Of a stretch of 64,000 bases of DNA, positions 12,101 through 19,719 are shown piece after piece. The position numbers were made by a program, and so were the translations under genes. The notes below the pieces were generated by a model that was not told where the DNA came from, did not search any database, and was given only the letters and a program-made list of their open reading frames with translations. Source of the stretch: Paratinospora sagittata (Eukaryota; Streptophyta; Magnoliopsida; Ranunculales; Menispermaceae); assembly GCA_035771175.1 (NCBI GenBank), contig CM069605.1:22646288-22710287 (forward strand), in the 5' to 3' direction. Within the stretch, counting starts at the first letter, position 1. Every line of letters begins with the position of its first letter.

Positions 12101-14875
12101 CGAGCTTGATCTTTTGTAGACTTCGAAAGCTATTGTTTGATGTGTTCTTGATGCAATACAGGTGATGTGTTCATTTTTTATGTGTTATCTTTCCGAGACC
12201 ACTTCATATACGTACAATTTAAAACAAAGGATAGCCTCTGCAAATCTAAGCACAAAAGGAATAAAATGAAGAACTTGCTGAACAATGACGTTATCATCAA
12301 GACAGATTGCAATTTTGATTCAATTCGAGGCTTCTTCTCTTGGAAAACTCTTTGGAAAGCTCAATCTAACTTGCGAAAATCATGTGTGTTGTATTTTTGA
12401 AAATCAGAGAATGAGTGTTTTATAAAATTAAAAGTTGCTGGTTAAAGAGCAAGAGAGTACAAAACGATTTGAATTCATAACATTGTTCAATCTAAAGTTG
12501 TTTTGGGCGTGCGAGACAATGGGAATCATCTAGGTGTTAGTAGAAAATATTTCAATAAAGATAACCTTGCAAAACTGTGTAAGGAATAGAAAAATCGAGC
12601 AAGCATAAGTGTCCAGATTTTTCTCGTCAGAAATATCAGATTTTTGTCTCAGACGTGGATAGCGCGCTATTGGGTTGTGTATCACGTTCTCGTTTAGCAG
12701 GCTATAGCAGGTCGATATACACAAACCCGTGAGCTCGAGGTTTTTAGACTTTCCGATAGCGTGTTATCAAGGCCTATAGCGCGCTATTGCCCATCTCACT
12801 AAAAATGGAAAGATCACTGCAGCAGCTTTATAAGGAGTTATCAAAGGGGATATAGCGCTATAGATAATTTTCCAGAAAAACATATGTTTTATTATAGAAC
12901 CCTATCATCGTGCTATCAACACTGATAGTGCGCTAGTGCCTTTGGGAAAATTTTGGCCAATTGCTGGATAGCCTTATTTTTGAAAAATTAATATTTTGAC
13001 ACTTAAGAACCATTCCATTGACACAAAACATATTGATATAAGATTAATAATTTTTAAATAATTCGAATCTCCTTGAAATTATGATTAAAACCTTTCGAAC
13101 ATCATTTTTTCAAAATGAAATACTATATCGAAGTGATTTTGAAGACTTTGCAATTTTCAGAGTTTTAGTGCTGAGATTGATCGAGATTTTACCCTACACA
13201 CCAAAGATCAAACTAATGCATTAGACGTGAGATATGTCATCGTTCTTCGAGCTTGATCTTTTGTAGACTTCGAAAGCTATTGTTTGATGTGTTCTTGATG
13301 CAATACAGGTGATGTGTTCATTTTTTATGTGTTATCTTTCCGAGACCACTTCATATACGTACAGTTTAAAACAAAGGATAGCCTCTGCAAATCTAAGCAC
13401 AAAAGGAATAAAATGAAGAACTTGCTGAACAATGACGTTATCATCAAGACAGATTGCAATTTTGATTCAATTCGAGGCTTCTTCTCTTGGAAAACTCTTT
13501 GGAAAGCTCAATCTAACTTGCGAAAATCATGTGTGTTGTATTTTTGAAAATCAGAGAATGAGTGTTTTATAAAATTAAAAGTTGCTGGTTAAAGAGCAAG
13601 AGAGTACAAAACGATTTGAATTCATAACATTGTTCAATCTAAAGTTGTTTTGGGCGTGCGAGACAATGGGAATCATCTAGGTGTTAGTAGAAAATATTTC
13701 AATAAAGATAACCTTGCAAAACTGTGTAAGGAATAGAAAAATCGAGCAAGCATAAGTGTCCAGATTTTTCTCGTCAGAAATATCAGATTTTTGTCTCAGA
13801 CGTGGATAGCGCGCTATTGGGTTGTGTATCACGTTCTCGTTTAGCAGGCTATAGCAGGTCGATATACACAAACCCGTGAGCTCGAGGTTTTTAGACTTTC
13901 CGATAGCGTGTTATCAAGGCCTATAGCGCGCTATTGCCCATCTCACTAAAAATGGAAAGATCACTGCAGCAGCTTTATAAGGAGTTATCAAAGGGGATAG
14001 CGCGCTATAGATAATTTTCCAGAAAAACATATGTTTTATTATAGAACCCTATCATCGTGCTATCAACACTGATAGTGCGCTAGTGCCTTTGGGAAAATTT
14101 TGGCCAATTGCTGGATAGCCTTATTTTTGAAAAATTAATATTTTGACACTTAAGAACCATTCCATTGACACAAAACATATTGATATAAGATTAATAATTT
14201 TTAAATAATTCGAATCTCCTTGAAATTATGATTAAAACCTTTCGAACATCATTTTTTCAAAATGAAATACTATATCGAAGTGATTTTGAAGACTTTGCAA
14301 TTTTCAGAGTTTTAGTGCTGAGATTGATCGAGATTTTACCCTACACACCAAAGATCAAACTAATGCATTAGACGTGAGATATGTCATCGTTCTTCGAGCT
14401 TGATCTTTTGTAGACTTCGAAAGCTATTGTTTGATGTGTTCTTGATGCAATACAGGTGATGTGTTCATTTTTTATGTGTTATCTTTCCGAGACCACTTCA
14501 TATACGTACAGTTTAAAACAAAGGATAGCCTCTGCAAATCTAAGCACAAAAGGAATAAAATGAAGAACTTGCTGAACAATGACGTTATCATCAAGACAGA
14601 TTGCAATTTTGATTCAATTCGAGGCTTCTTCTCTTGGAAAACTCTTTGGAAAGCACAATCTAACTTGCGAAAATCATGTGTGTTGTATTTTTGAAAATCA
14701 GAGAATGAGTGTTTTATAAAATTAAAAGTTGCTGGTTAAAGAGCAAGAGAGTACAAAACGATTTGAATTCATAACATTGTTCAATCTAAAGTTGTTTTGG
14801 GCGTGCGAGACAATGGGAATCATCTAGGTGTTAGTAGAAAATATTTCAATAAAGATAACCTTGCAAAACTGTGTA
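9141..14875 (+). repeat. Five near-identical 1,147-bp monomers
   Basis: Monomers 9141, 10288, 11435, 12582 and 13729 sit at exact 1,147-bp spacing and share 'gttcattttttatg', 'ctccttgaaattatgattaaaacc' and 'cctttgggaaaattttgg'. Sub-patterns overlap stepwise. 'cgtacaattt' occurs only in 10288 and 11435; 'ggggatatagcgctatag' occurs only in 11435 and 12582. This is what stepwise unequal exchange or local amplification of single monomers would leave. Confidence 0.9.
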
Positions 14876-16023
14876 AGGAATAAAAAAATTGACCAAGCAT
14901 AAGTGTCTAGATTTTTCTCGTCATAAATATCAGATTTTTGTCTCAGACGTGGATAGCGCGCTATTGGGTTGTGTATCATGTTCTCGTTTAGCAGGCTATA
15001 GCAGGTCGATATACACAAACCCGTGAGCTCGAGTTTTCTAGAATTTTCGATAGCGTGTTATCAAGGCCTATAGCGCGCTATTGCCCATCTCACTAAAAAT
15101 GGAAAGATCACTGCAGCAGCTTTATAAGGAGTTATCAAAGGGGATAGCGCGCTATAGATAATTTTCCAGAAAAACATATGTTTTATTATAGAACCCTATC
15201 ATCGTGCTATCAACACTGATAGTGCGCTAGTGCCTTCTGGAAAATTTTGGCCAATTGTCGGATAGCCTTATTTTTGAAAAATTAATATTTTGACACTTAA
15301 GAACCATTCCATTGACACAAAACATATTGATATAAGATTAATAATTTTTAAATAATTCGAATCTCGTTGAAATTATGATTAAACCTTTCGAACATCATTT
15401 TTTCAAAATGAAATACTATATCGAAGTGATTTTGAAGACTTTGCAATTTTCAGAGTTTTAGTGCTGAGATTGATCGAGATTTTACCCTACACACCAAAGA
15501 TCAAACTAATGCATTAGACGTGAGATATGTCATCGTTCTTCGAGCTTGATCTTTTGTAGACTTCGAAAGCTATTGTTTGATGTGTTCTTGATGCAATACA
15601 GGTGATGTGTTCGTTTTTGATGTGTTATCTTTCCTAGACCACTTCTTATACGTACAGTTTAAAACAAAGGATAGCATCTGCAAATCTAAGCACAAAAGGA
15701 ATAAAATGAAGAACTTGCTGAACAATGACGTTATGATCAAGACAGATTGCAATTTTGATTCAATTTGAGGCTACTTCGCTTGGAAAACTCTTTGGAAAGC
15801 TCAATCTGACTTTCAAAATTCATGTGTGTCGTATTTTTGAAAATCAGAGAATGAGTGTTTTATAAAATTAGAAGTTGCAGGTTATAAAGAGCAAGAGAGT
15901 ACAAAACGATTTGAATTCAAAACATTGTTCAATCTAAAGTTGTTTTGGGCGTGCGAGACAATGGGAATCATCTAGGTGTTAGTAGAAAATATTTCAATAA
16001 AGATAACCTTGCAAAACTGTGTA
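14876..16023 (+). repeat. Chimeric monomer (Y-type 5' end, left-block 3' end)
   Basis: The first ~150 bp carries the variants 'aaaaaaattgaccaagc', 'gtgtctag' and 'cgtcataaatat'. These otherwise occur only in the right array (30156, 34718, 38133, 42721, 50693, 63265). The remainder carries 'ctgcagcagc', 'gcatctgcaaatc' and 'ctgactttcaaaattc', as in the left block. The switch within one monomer indicates recombination or gene conversion. Confidence 0.78.
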
Positions 16024-16593
16024 AGGAATAGAAAAATCGAGCAAGCATAAGTGTCCAGATTTTTCTCGTCAGAAATATCAGATTTTTGTCTCAGACGTGG
16101 ATAGCGCGCTATTGGGTTGTGTATCACGTTCTCGTTTAGCAGGCTATAGCAGGTCGATATACACAAACCCGTGAGCTCGAGGTTTTTAGACTTTCCGATA
16201 GCGTGTTATCAAGGCCTATAGCGCGCTATTGCCCATCTCACTAAAAATGGAAAGATCACTGCAGCAGCTTTATAAGGAGTTATCAAAGGGGATAGCGCGC
16301 TATAGATAATTTTCCAGAAAAACATATGTTTTATTATAGAACCCTATCATCGTGCTATCAACACTGATAGTGCGCTAGTGCCTTCTGGAAAATTTTGGCC
16401 AATTGCTGGATAGCCTTATTTTTGAAAAATTAATATTTTGACACTTAAGAACCATTCCATTGACACAAAACATATTGATATAAGATTAATAATTTTTAAA
16501 TAATTCGAATCTCGTTGAAATTATGATTAAACCTTTCGAACATCATTTTTTCAAAATGAAATACTATATCGAAGTGATTTTGAAGACTTTGCA
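16024..16593 (+). repeat. 5' part of the monomer split by the retrotransposon
   Basis: The first 570 bp of a monomer ends at '...gaagactttgca'. The continuation '...attttcagag' starts at 27308 after the duplicated TTGCA and runs to 27887. Together they make a normal ~1,150-bp monomer, which fixes the pre-insertion sequence. The 3' half shares 'gcatctgcaaatc' with monomers 7993 and 14876. Confidence 0.95.
16589..16593. repeat. Target site duplication TTGCA (left copy)
   Basis: The five bases TTGCA immediately precede the LTR terminus (TGTCACACC...) and are repeated right after the other terminus at 27303-27307. Uninterrupted monomers contain TTGCA once at this place ('gactttgcaattttc'). Five bp is the usual staggered cut of Ty3-type integrases. 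Confidence 0.97.
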
Positions 16594-17445
16594 TGTCACA
16601 CCCCGCCCGGACGCGCCTAAACCGGCGGTACACTCTCGGACGGGGCGCGCATTTGGAACAATCATAATGGTAATAACAGAGTGCGCAGCGGAAATACGGT
16701 ACACAGTACAAATCTGATTTCATATAATTCAGAATACTTTTGTACATAAAATGGTCAAGGGAACATACTCCCAAAATCCCCAATGATTCATACAAAGGGT
16801 ACAAAATGTGGGCCCCATAACCTGCACCCAGTCCACCCTAATTTCCTGTGAAAGATTTGATAATATTGGAGTGAGCTTAACGCGCTCAGTGGGTAAATAG
16901 TGCATGAGTATAACAATTAATAAAGCCTACTTCAATATCAAATATCTTAAATTACACATGTGAGCATCATAATCAATCAATATGAATGTATGCATGACAC
17001 CGTCACGTATTAATGGTTTGATGAGCGTACATCGCCTGAATTCATGTACAGGAACGATGCTCTGAATTCACGTACTGATGTCCCTCCCCGGGTGTAGCCG
17101 GGTTCTCATGTACGTCCTTCTCCAGAGAAATATAATGAATAGTGAGCAATGCTTCTAACTATTCTATGAGTCATAAACCATATACGTCCCTAGGTGGTGA
17201 TATGTATGATGCCAATGCATGAACTGGTCTAGTTTACTGGTCTGGTCTTTCTTGACATTTAGACTGACTTTGGCAACGTCTTGTGAACCTTATCAGGGTC
17301 GGTATCACGACGTGCAAAGTTATAACATTCAGGTCATAACATTATTGACATAATGCAGTGTAAATGAATAGTAGACATAATAATAATTGAATGTAAACTT
17401 TAATAAAAGTTATAAAACACGCAAACCTATGTTTCGTTCCCCACC

Positions 17446-17534
17446 TTCAGATCTGGTGCTTTTCTCCGGACAGAACTTCGTTGCACCGCTTTCAGATCTG
17501 GCGCTTTCCTCCGGACAGAACTTTGTTGCACCGC
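17446..17534 (-). repeat. 45-bp tandem duplication inside the LTR
   Basis: Two 44-bp copies (17446-17489 and 17491-17534), beginning 'ttcagatctgg' and ending 'ttgcaccgc', with a few differences. The same pair is in the other LTR at 26763-26851, so it predates this insertion. It lies downstream of the TATA box in element sense, within the transcribed leader. Confidence 0.85.
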
Positions 17535-17636
17535 ACCGGGAGTCTCAAAGACTAAAAACTTAGAATGTGTAGAAAGGAGAAGGAAAATCACAAGAGAAGG
17601 TGATTTGGTGTGAGAAATGAGAAATGAGGAGGTTTC

Positions 17637-17643
17637 TTATATA
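17637..17643 (-). promoter_or_regulatory. TATA box of the 3' LTR (intact)
   Basis: On the minus strand the sequence reads CTCTATATAAG, a strong plant TATA box. It sits 17 bp downstream of the last GAACGTTC palindrome and upstream of a CT-rich stretch where transcription would start. The 5' LTR has lost it. From this LTR, transcription would run leftward into the satellite array. Confidence 0.75.
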
Positions 17644-17654
17644 GAGATTTTGTG

Positions 17655-17856
17655 CGCCCGAACGTTCTGGCAGGCGCCTGAACGTTCTGGCATGGCGCCT
17701 GAACGTTCTGGCATGGCGCCTGAACGTTCTGGCAGGCGCCTGAACGTTCTGGCAGGCGCCTGAACGTTCTGGCATGCCGCCTGAACGTTCTGGCAGGCGC
17801 CTGAACGTTCTGGCAGGCGCCTGAACGTTCTGGCATGCGCCTGAACGTTCGGGCGT
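17655..17856 (-). repeat. U3 minisatellite: 10 copies of a GAACGTTC-centred repeat
   Basis: GAACGTTC starts at 17660, 17680, 17701, 17722, 17742, 17762, 17783, 17803, 17823 and 17843, giving a period of 20-21 bp; the spacer is 'tggca(t/g)g(c)gcct'-like. Each core is a perfect palindrome. It fits the minimal heat-shock element pattern nGAAnnTTCn and also contains an ACGT core used by bZIP factors. The array abuts the TATA box, the position of an upstream activating region. Function is inferred, not shown. Peptides readable across the array are meaningless repeats. Confidence 0.88.
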
Positions 17857-17939
17857 TGCCCAAATAGTAAAAATTTCAAATAGTAATTTTTTTTTTTTTT
17901 TATTTTTTTTTATTTTTTTGTGAAATACAGGGTATTACA

Positions 17940-17955
17940 CTCTACCCCCCTTAAA
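17940..17955 (-). other. Polypurine tract
   Basis: In element sense TTTAAGGGGGGTAGAG sits immediately before the LTR start TGTAATACCC. It is the expected primer for plus-strand DNA synthesis. The 222 bp between it and the integrase stop codon (17956-18177) is 3' untranslated sequence with nothing else recognisable. Confidence 0.9.
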
Positions 17956-18177
17956 GGGATTTCGCCCTCGAAATCAAGTCAAGTAGTGATGGGGGTTGGC
18001 GGTTTGAGAAGTAGCCGCAGGCTGTGAATGAGGCCACTGCATGTGTGCAATACTCTATCCATTGATATTATTTTCAGATGTCTGGTAGTTCTTGAAGTGA
18101 AACAATGTATTAAGATAGGTGTAAACAATGTTTCATCCTGAAATTGATAAGTGAAGATAATACAACGTATCACTTCA

Positions 18178-19713
18178 TCAGTTGGTGCTAGAAAACAATT
18201 CAGGGTATTTTTGTTTAATTGTTGATTCTAGTTCCCATGTTGCTTCCTCTACGCCGTGGTGATCCCAGAGCACTTTCACAAGTGGTATGCTACGGCGCCG
18301 TAGTTCTTGAGTTTTTCTATCTAAAATCTGGATTGCTTTCTCCTGGTACGTATTTCCTTCCTCAACTCGAACCTCGACTAAAGGGATGATATGCGAAGGA
18401 TCAGGACAATACTTGCGAAGCATAGATACGTGAAAAACGTCATGAACCTTAGGCATGGATGATGGAAGGGACAGACGATAAGCAAGTTTGCCAATACGTT
18501 CAATGATCGGAAATGGACCGATATATCGCGGGGAGAGCTTGCCTTTGATCCCAAAGCGTTTGACACCTCTTGTGGGCTGGACTTTCAGAAAAACAAAGTC
18601 CCCCTTATCAAATTCTAGAGGTTGTCGCCGCTTGTCAGCATAGCTCTTCTGTCGACTTTGTGCAACACGAAGCCGTTCCTTTACGAGTGTGATCTTTTCA
18701 GAAGTCTCTTGTACTAGTTCAGGGCCTAACTGCGGTCGATCTGCCATATCTAACCAGCATATCGGAGATCTGCAAGGCCGACCATAGAGAGCCTCGTATG
18801 GTGCCATGCCGATACTAGTTTGGTAGCTGTTGTTGTATGCAAACTCGGCTAGATGCAAATACTTTGCCCATCCGTCATGAAAGTCCAAAATGCAGCATCG
18901 TAACATGTCTTCTAAGATTTGGATAAGCCGCTCTGACTGCCCATCAGTCTGAGGGTGGAAGGCTGTGCTCATAGTGATTTTAGAACCCATTCGATGTTGG
19001 AAACTTTGCCAAAAGTTGGATGTGAATCGAGGGTCTCGATCAGAGACGATCGTGAGTGGTATTCCATGGAGGCGTACGATATCTCTTTCATAGAGTTCGG
19101 CAAGTTTGGCGGGATTATCCGTGAACTTTATTGGCAAGAAGTGTGCCGACTTTGTAAGTCGGTCAATGATAACCCAGATAGCATCTTGTCCTTTATTATT
19201 TCGAGGTAAGGCTGTAACAAAATCCATTGCGATGTTCTCCCATTTCCATTCTCCAATAGATAACGGTTGGAGAAGGCCAGAGGGAAGTCTTCGTTCGGCC
19301 TTAACTTGCTGGCAAACAAGACATCGAGCAACGAAGTCTGCAATGGCCGTCTTCATTCCAGAAAACCAGAATTGTCGCTTGACATCCTGGTACATCTTGT
19401 CACCCCCAGGATGCATAGCGTATCTCGAACAGTGCATCTCAGTAAGCACGTCTTTCCGAACCTCGGGATCGTTCGGAAGACAAAGACGTTTTTTATAGAA
19501 AACGGCTCCGTCGTCAGAGACTGACCAATGAGGAAGGTCGTGCCCGCTGAGTAGAAGTTCTCGTTTCTCCATTAACATAGGGTCATTGGCTTGAGTAGCT
19601 GAAATCTTGCGAACAAGGTCAGAGGTAGCTGATAATTGAGAGAGTCGTGGTCTTGGTCCCTCTATGTTCAGTTGTAGGTTAAAGTTCTCCAACTCTGTAG
19701 CCAACTTTCCCAT
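18178..19713 (-). CDS. pol: Integrase with C-terminal chromodomain (3' part of pol)
   Basis: A 511-codon frame that continues the gag-pol frame after a single TAA at 19717-19719. The 'start' ATG at 19713 is probably just the first Met after the stop, not a real initiation site. HHCC zinc-binding motif: H94, H101, C131, C134. Catalytic D164, D225 and E261 give the D,D-35-E spacing of a retroviral-type integrase, with 'SDRDPRF' and 'TDGQSER' around the last two. Residues ~365-435 look like the GPF/Y region ('RYIGPFPIIERIGKLAYRL'). The C-terminal ~65 residues ('ILDRKTQELR', 'VKVLWDHHGVEEATWE') match the group-II chromodomain of plant chromoviruses, thought to steer integration to heterochromatin. 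All catalytic residues are intact. Without read-through of the TAA it would not be made as part of the polyprotein. Confidence 0.93.
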   Translation of the reverse strand: MGKLATELENFNLQLNIEGPRPRLSQLSATSDLVRKISATQANDPMLMEKRELLLSGHDLPHWSVSDDGAVFYKKRLCLPNDPEVRKDVLTEMHCSRYAMHPGGDKMYQDVKRQFWFSGMKTAIADFVARCLVCQQVKAERRLPSGLLQPLSIGEWKWENIAMDFVTALPRNNKGQDAIWVIIDRLTKSAHFLPIKFTDNPAKLAELYERDIVRLHGIPLTIVSDRDPRFTSNFWQSFQHRMGSKITMSTAFHPQTDGQSERLIQILEDMLRCCILDFHDGWAKYLHLAEFAYNNSYQTSIGMAPYEALYGRPCRSPICWLDMADRPQLGPELVQETSEKITLVKERLRVAQSRQKSYADKRRQPLEFDKGDFVFLKVQPTRGVKRFGIKGKLSPRYIGPFPIIERIGKLAYRLSLPSSMPKVHDVFHVSMLRKYCPDPSHIIPLVEVRVEEGNTYQEKAIQILDRKTQELRRRSIPLVKVLWDHHGVEEATWELESTIKQKYPELFSSTN

Positions 19714-19716
19714 TTC

Positions 19717-19719
19717 TTA
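19717..19719 (-). other. In-frame TAA between RNase H and integrase
   Basis: The gag-RT frame ends '...CTLN', TAA, then one Glu codon and the Met of the integrase frame; the reading frame is otherwise unbroken across the site. Tekay-type elements normally encode gag-pol as one frame. This is therefore best read as a nonsense mutation in this copy; programmed read-through is the alternative. Confidence 0.85.

Larger units (their letters stand above)
1..16593 (+). repeat. Satellite array, left part (~1,147-bp monomer)
   Basis: Head-to-tail direct copies of one monomer, all in the same orientation, phased here at 'aggaata(a/g)aaaaat'. Monomers start at 1, 1148, 2293, 3424, 4571, 5715, 6846, 7993, 9141, 10288, 11435, 12582, 13729, 14876 and 16024; the last is cut by the retrotransposon. 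Most are 1,144-1,148 bp and two are 1,131 bp. The 1,131-bp copies (2293, 5715) lack about 15 bp of the short direct repeat 'gatgtgttcgtttttgatgtgtt'. No gene is visible in this stretch. Short reading frames recur only because the DNA is repeated. Centromeric, pericentromeric or interstitial location cannot be read from the sequence. Confidence 0.98.
7993..16593 (+). repeat. CTGCAG-bearing satellite subfamily block
   Basis: Monomers from 7993 through the split copy at 16024, plus the first full monomer after the insertion (27888; site near 28122), carry 'cactgcagcagc', which creates a CTGCAG site. All monomers before 7993 and from 29009 onward read 'cactgcaacagc'. Nine consecutive monomers therefore form a locally homogenised subfamily, and the retrotransposon inserted inside it. 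Confidence 0.88.
16594..17939 (-). repeat. 3' LTR of the element (left on the map)
   Basis: 1,346 bp. In element sense it begins TGTAATACCC (ending at 17939) and ends GGGGTGTGACA (at 16594). By eye it matches the other LTR (25911-27302) with one substitution (G versus A at about 16610/25927). It also differs in U3 repeat number (10 here, 13 there), poly-T composition, and a 9-bp stretch containing the TATA box that is present here and missing there. In element order: short poly-A/T stretch, GAACGTTC repeat array, TATA box, then ~1 kb of R/U5. Confidence 0.96.

Noticed and set aside
16496..16804. Frames crossing the satellite/LTR junction (16496-16804 minus, 16523-16717 plus) and the equivalent LTR frames at 25839-26121
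   Set aside because: They span the insertion boundary or lie in LTR U5 without any domain; the junction versions exist only because of the insertion.
17655..17856. CRISPR-like array of regularly spaced palindromic repeats
   Set aside because: The spacers are themselves repeats, the context is a plant retrotransposon LTR, and no cas gene is present.
17560..17879. Repetitive peptides (ERSGACQNVQA-like, three frames) in both LTRs
   Set aside because: They are translations of the 20-21-bp U3 minisatellite upstream of the TATA box, not transcribed as mRNA body, and readable in all three frames.
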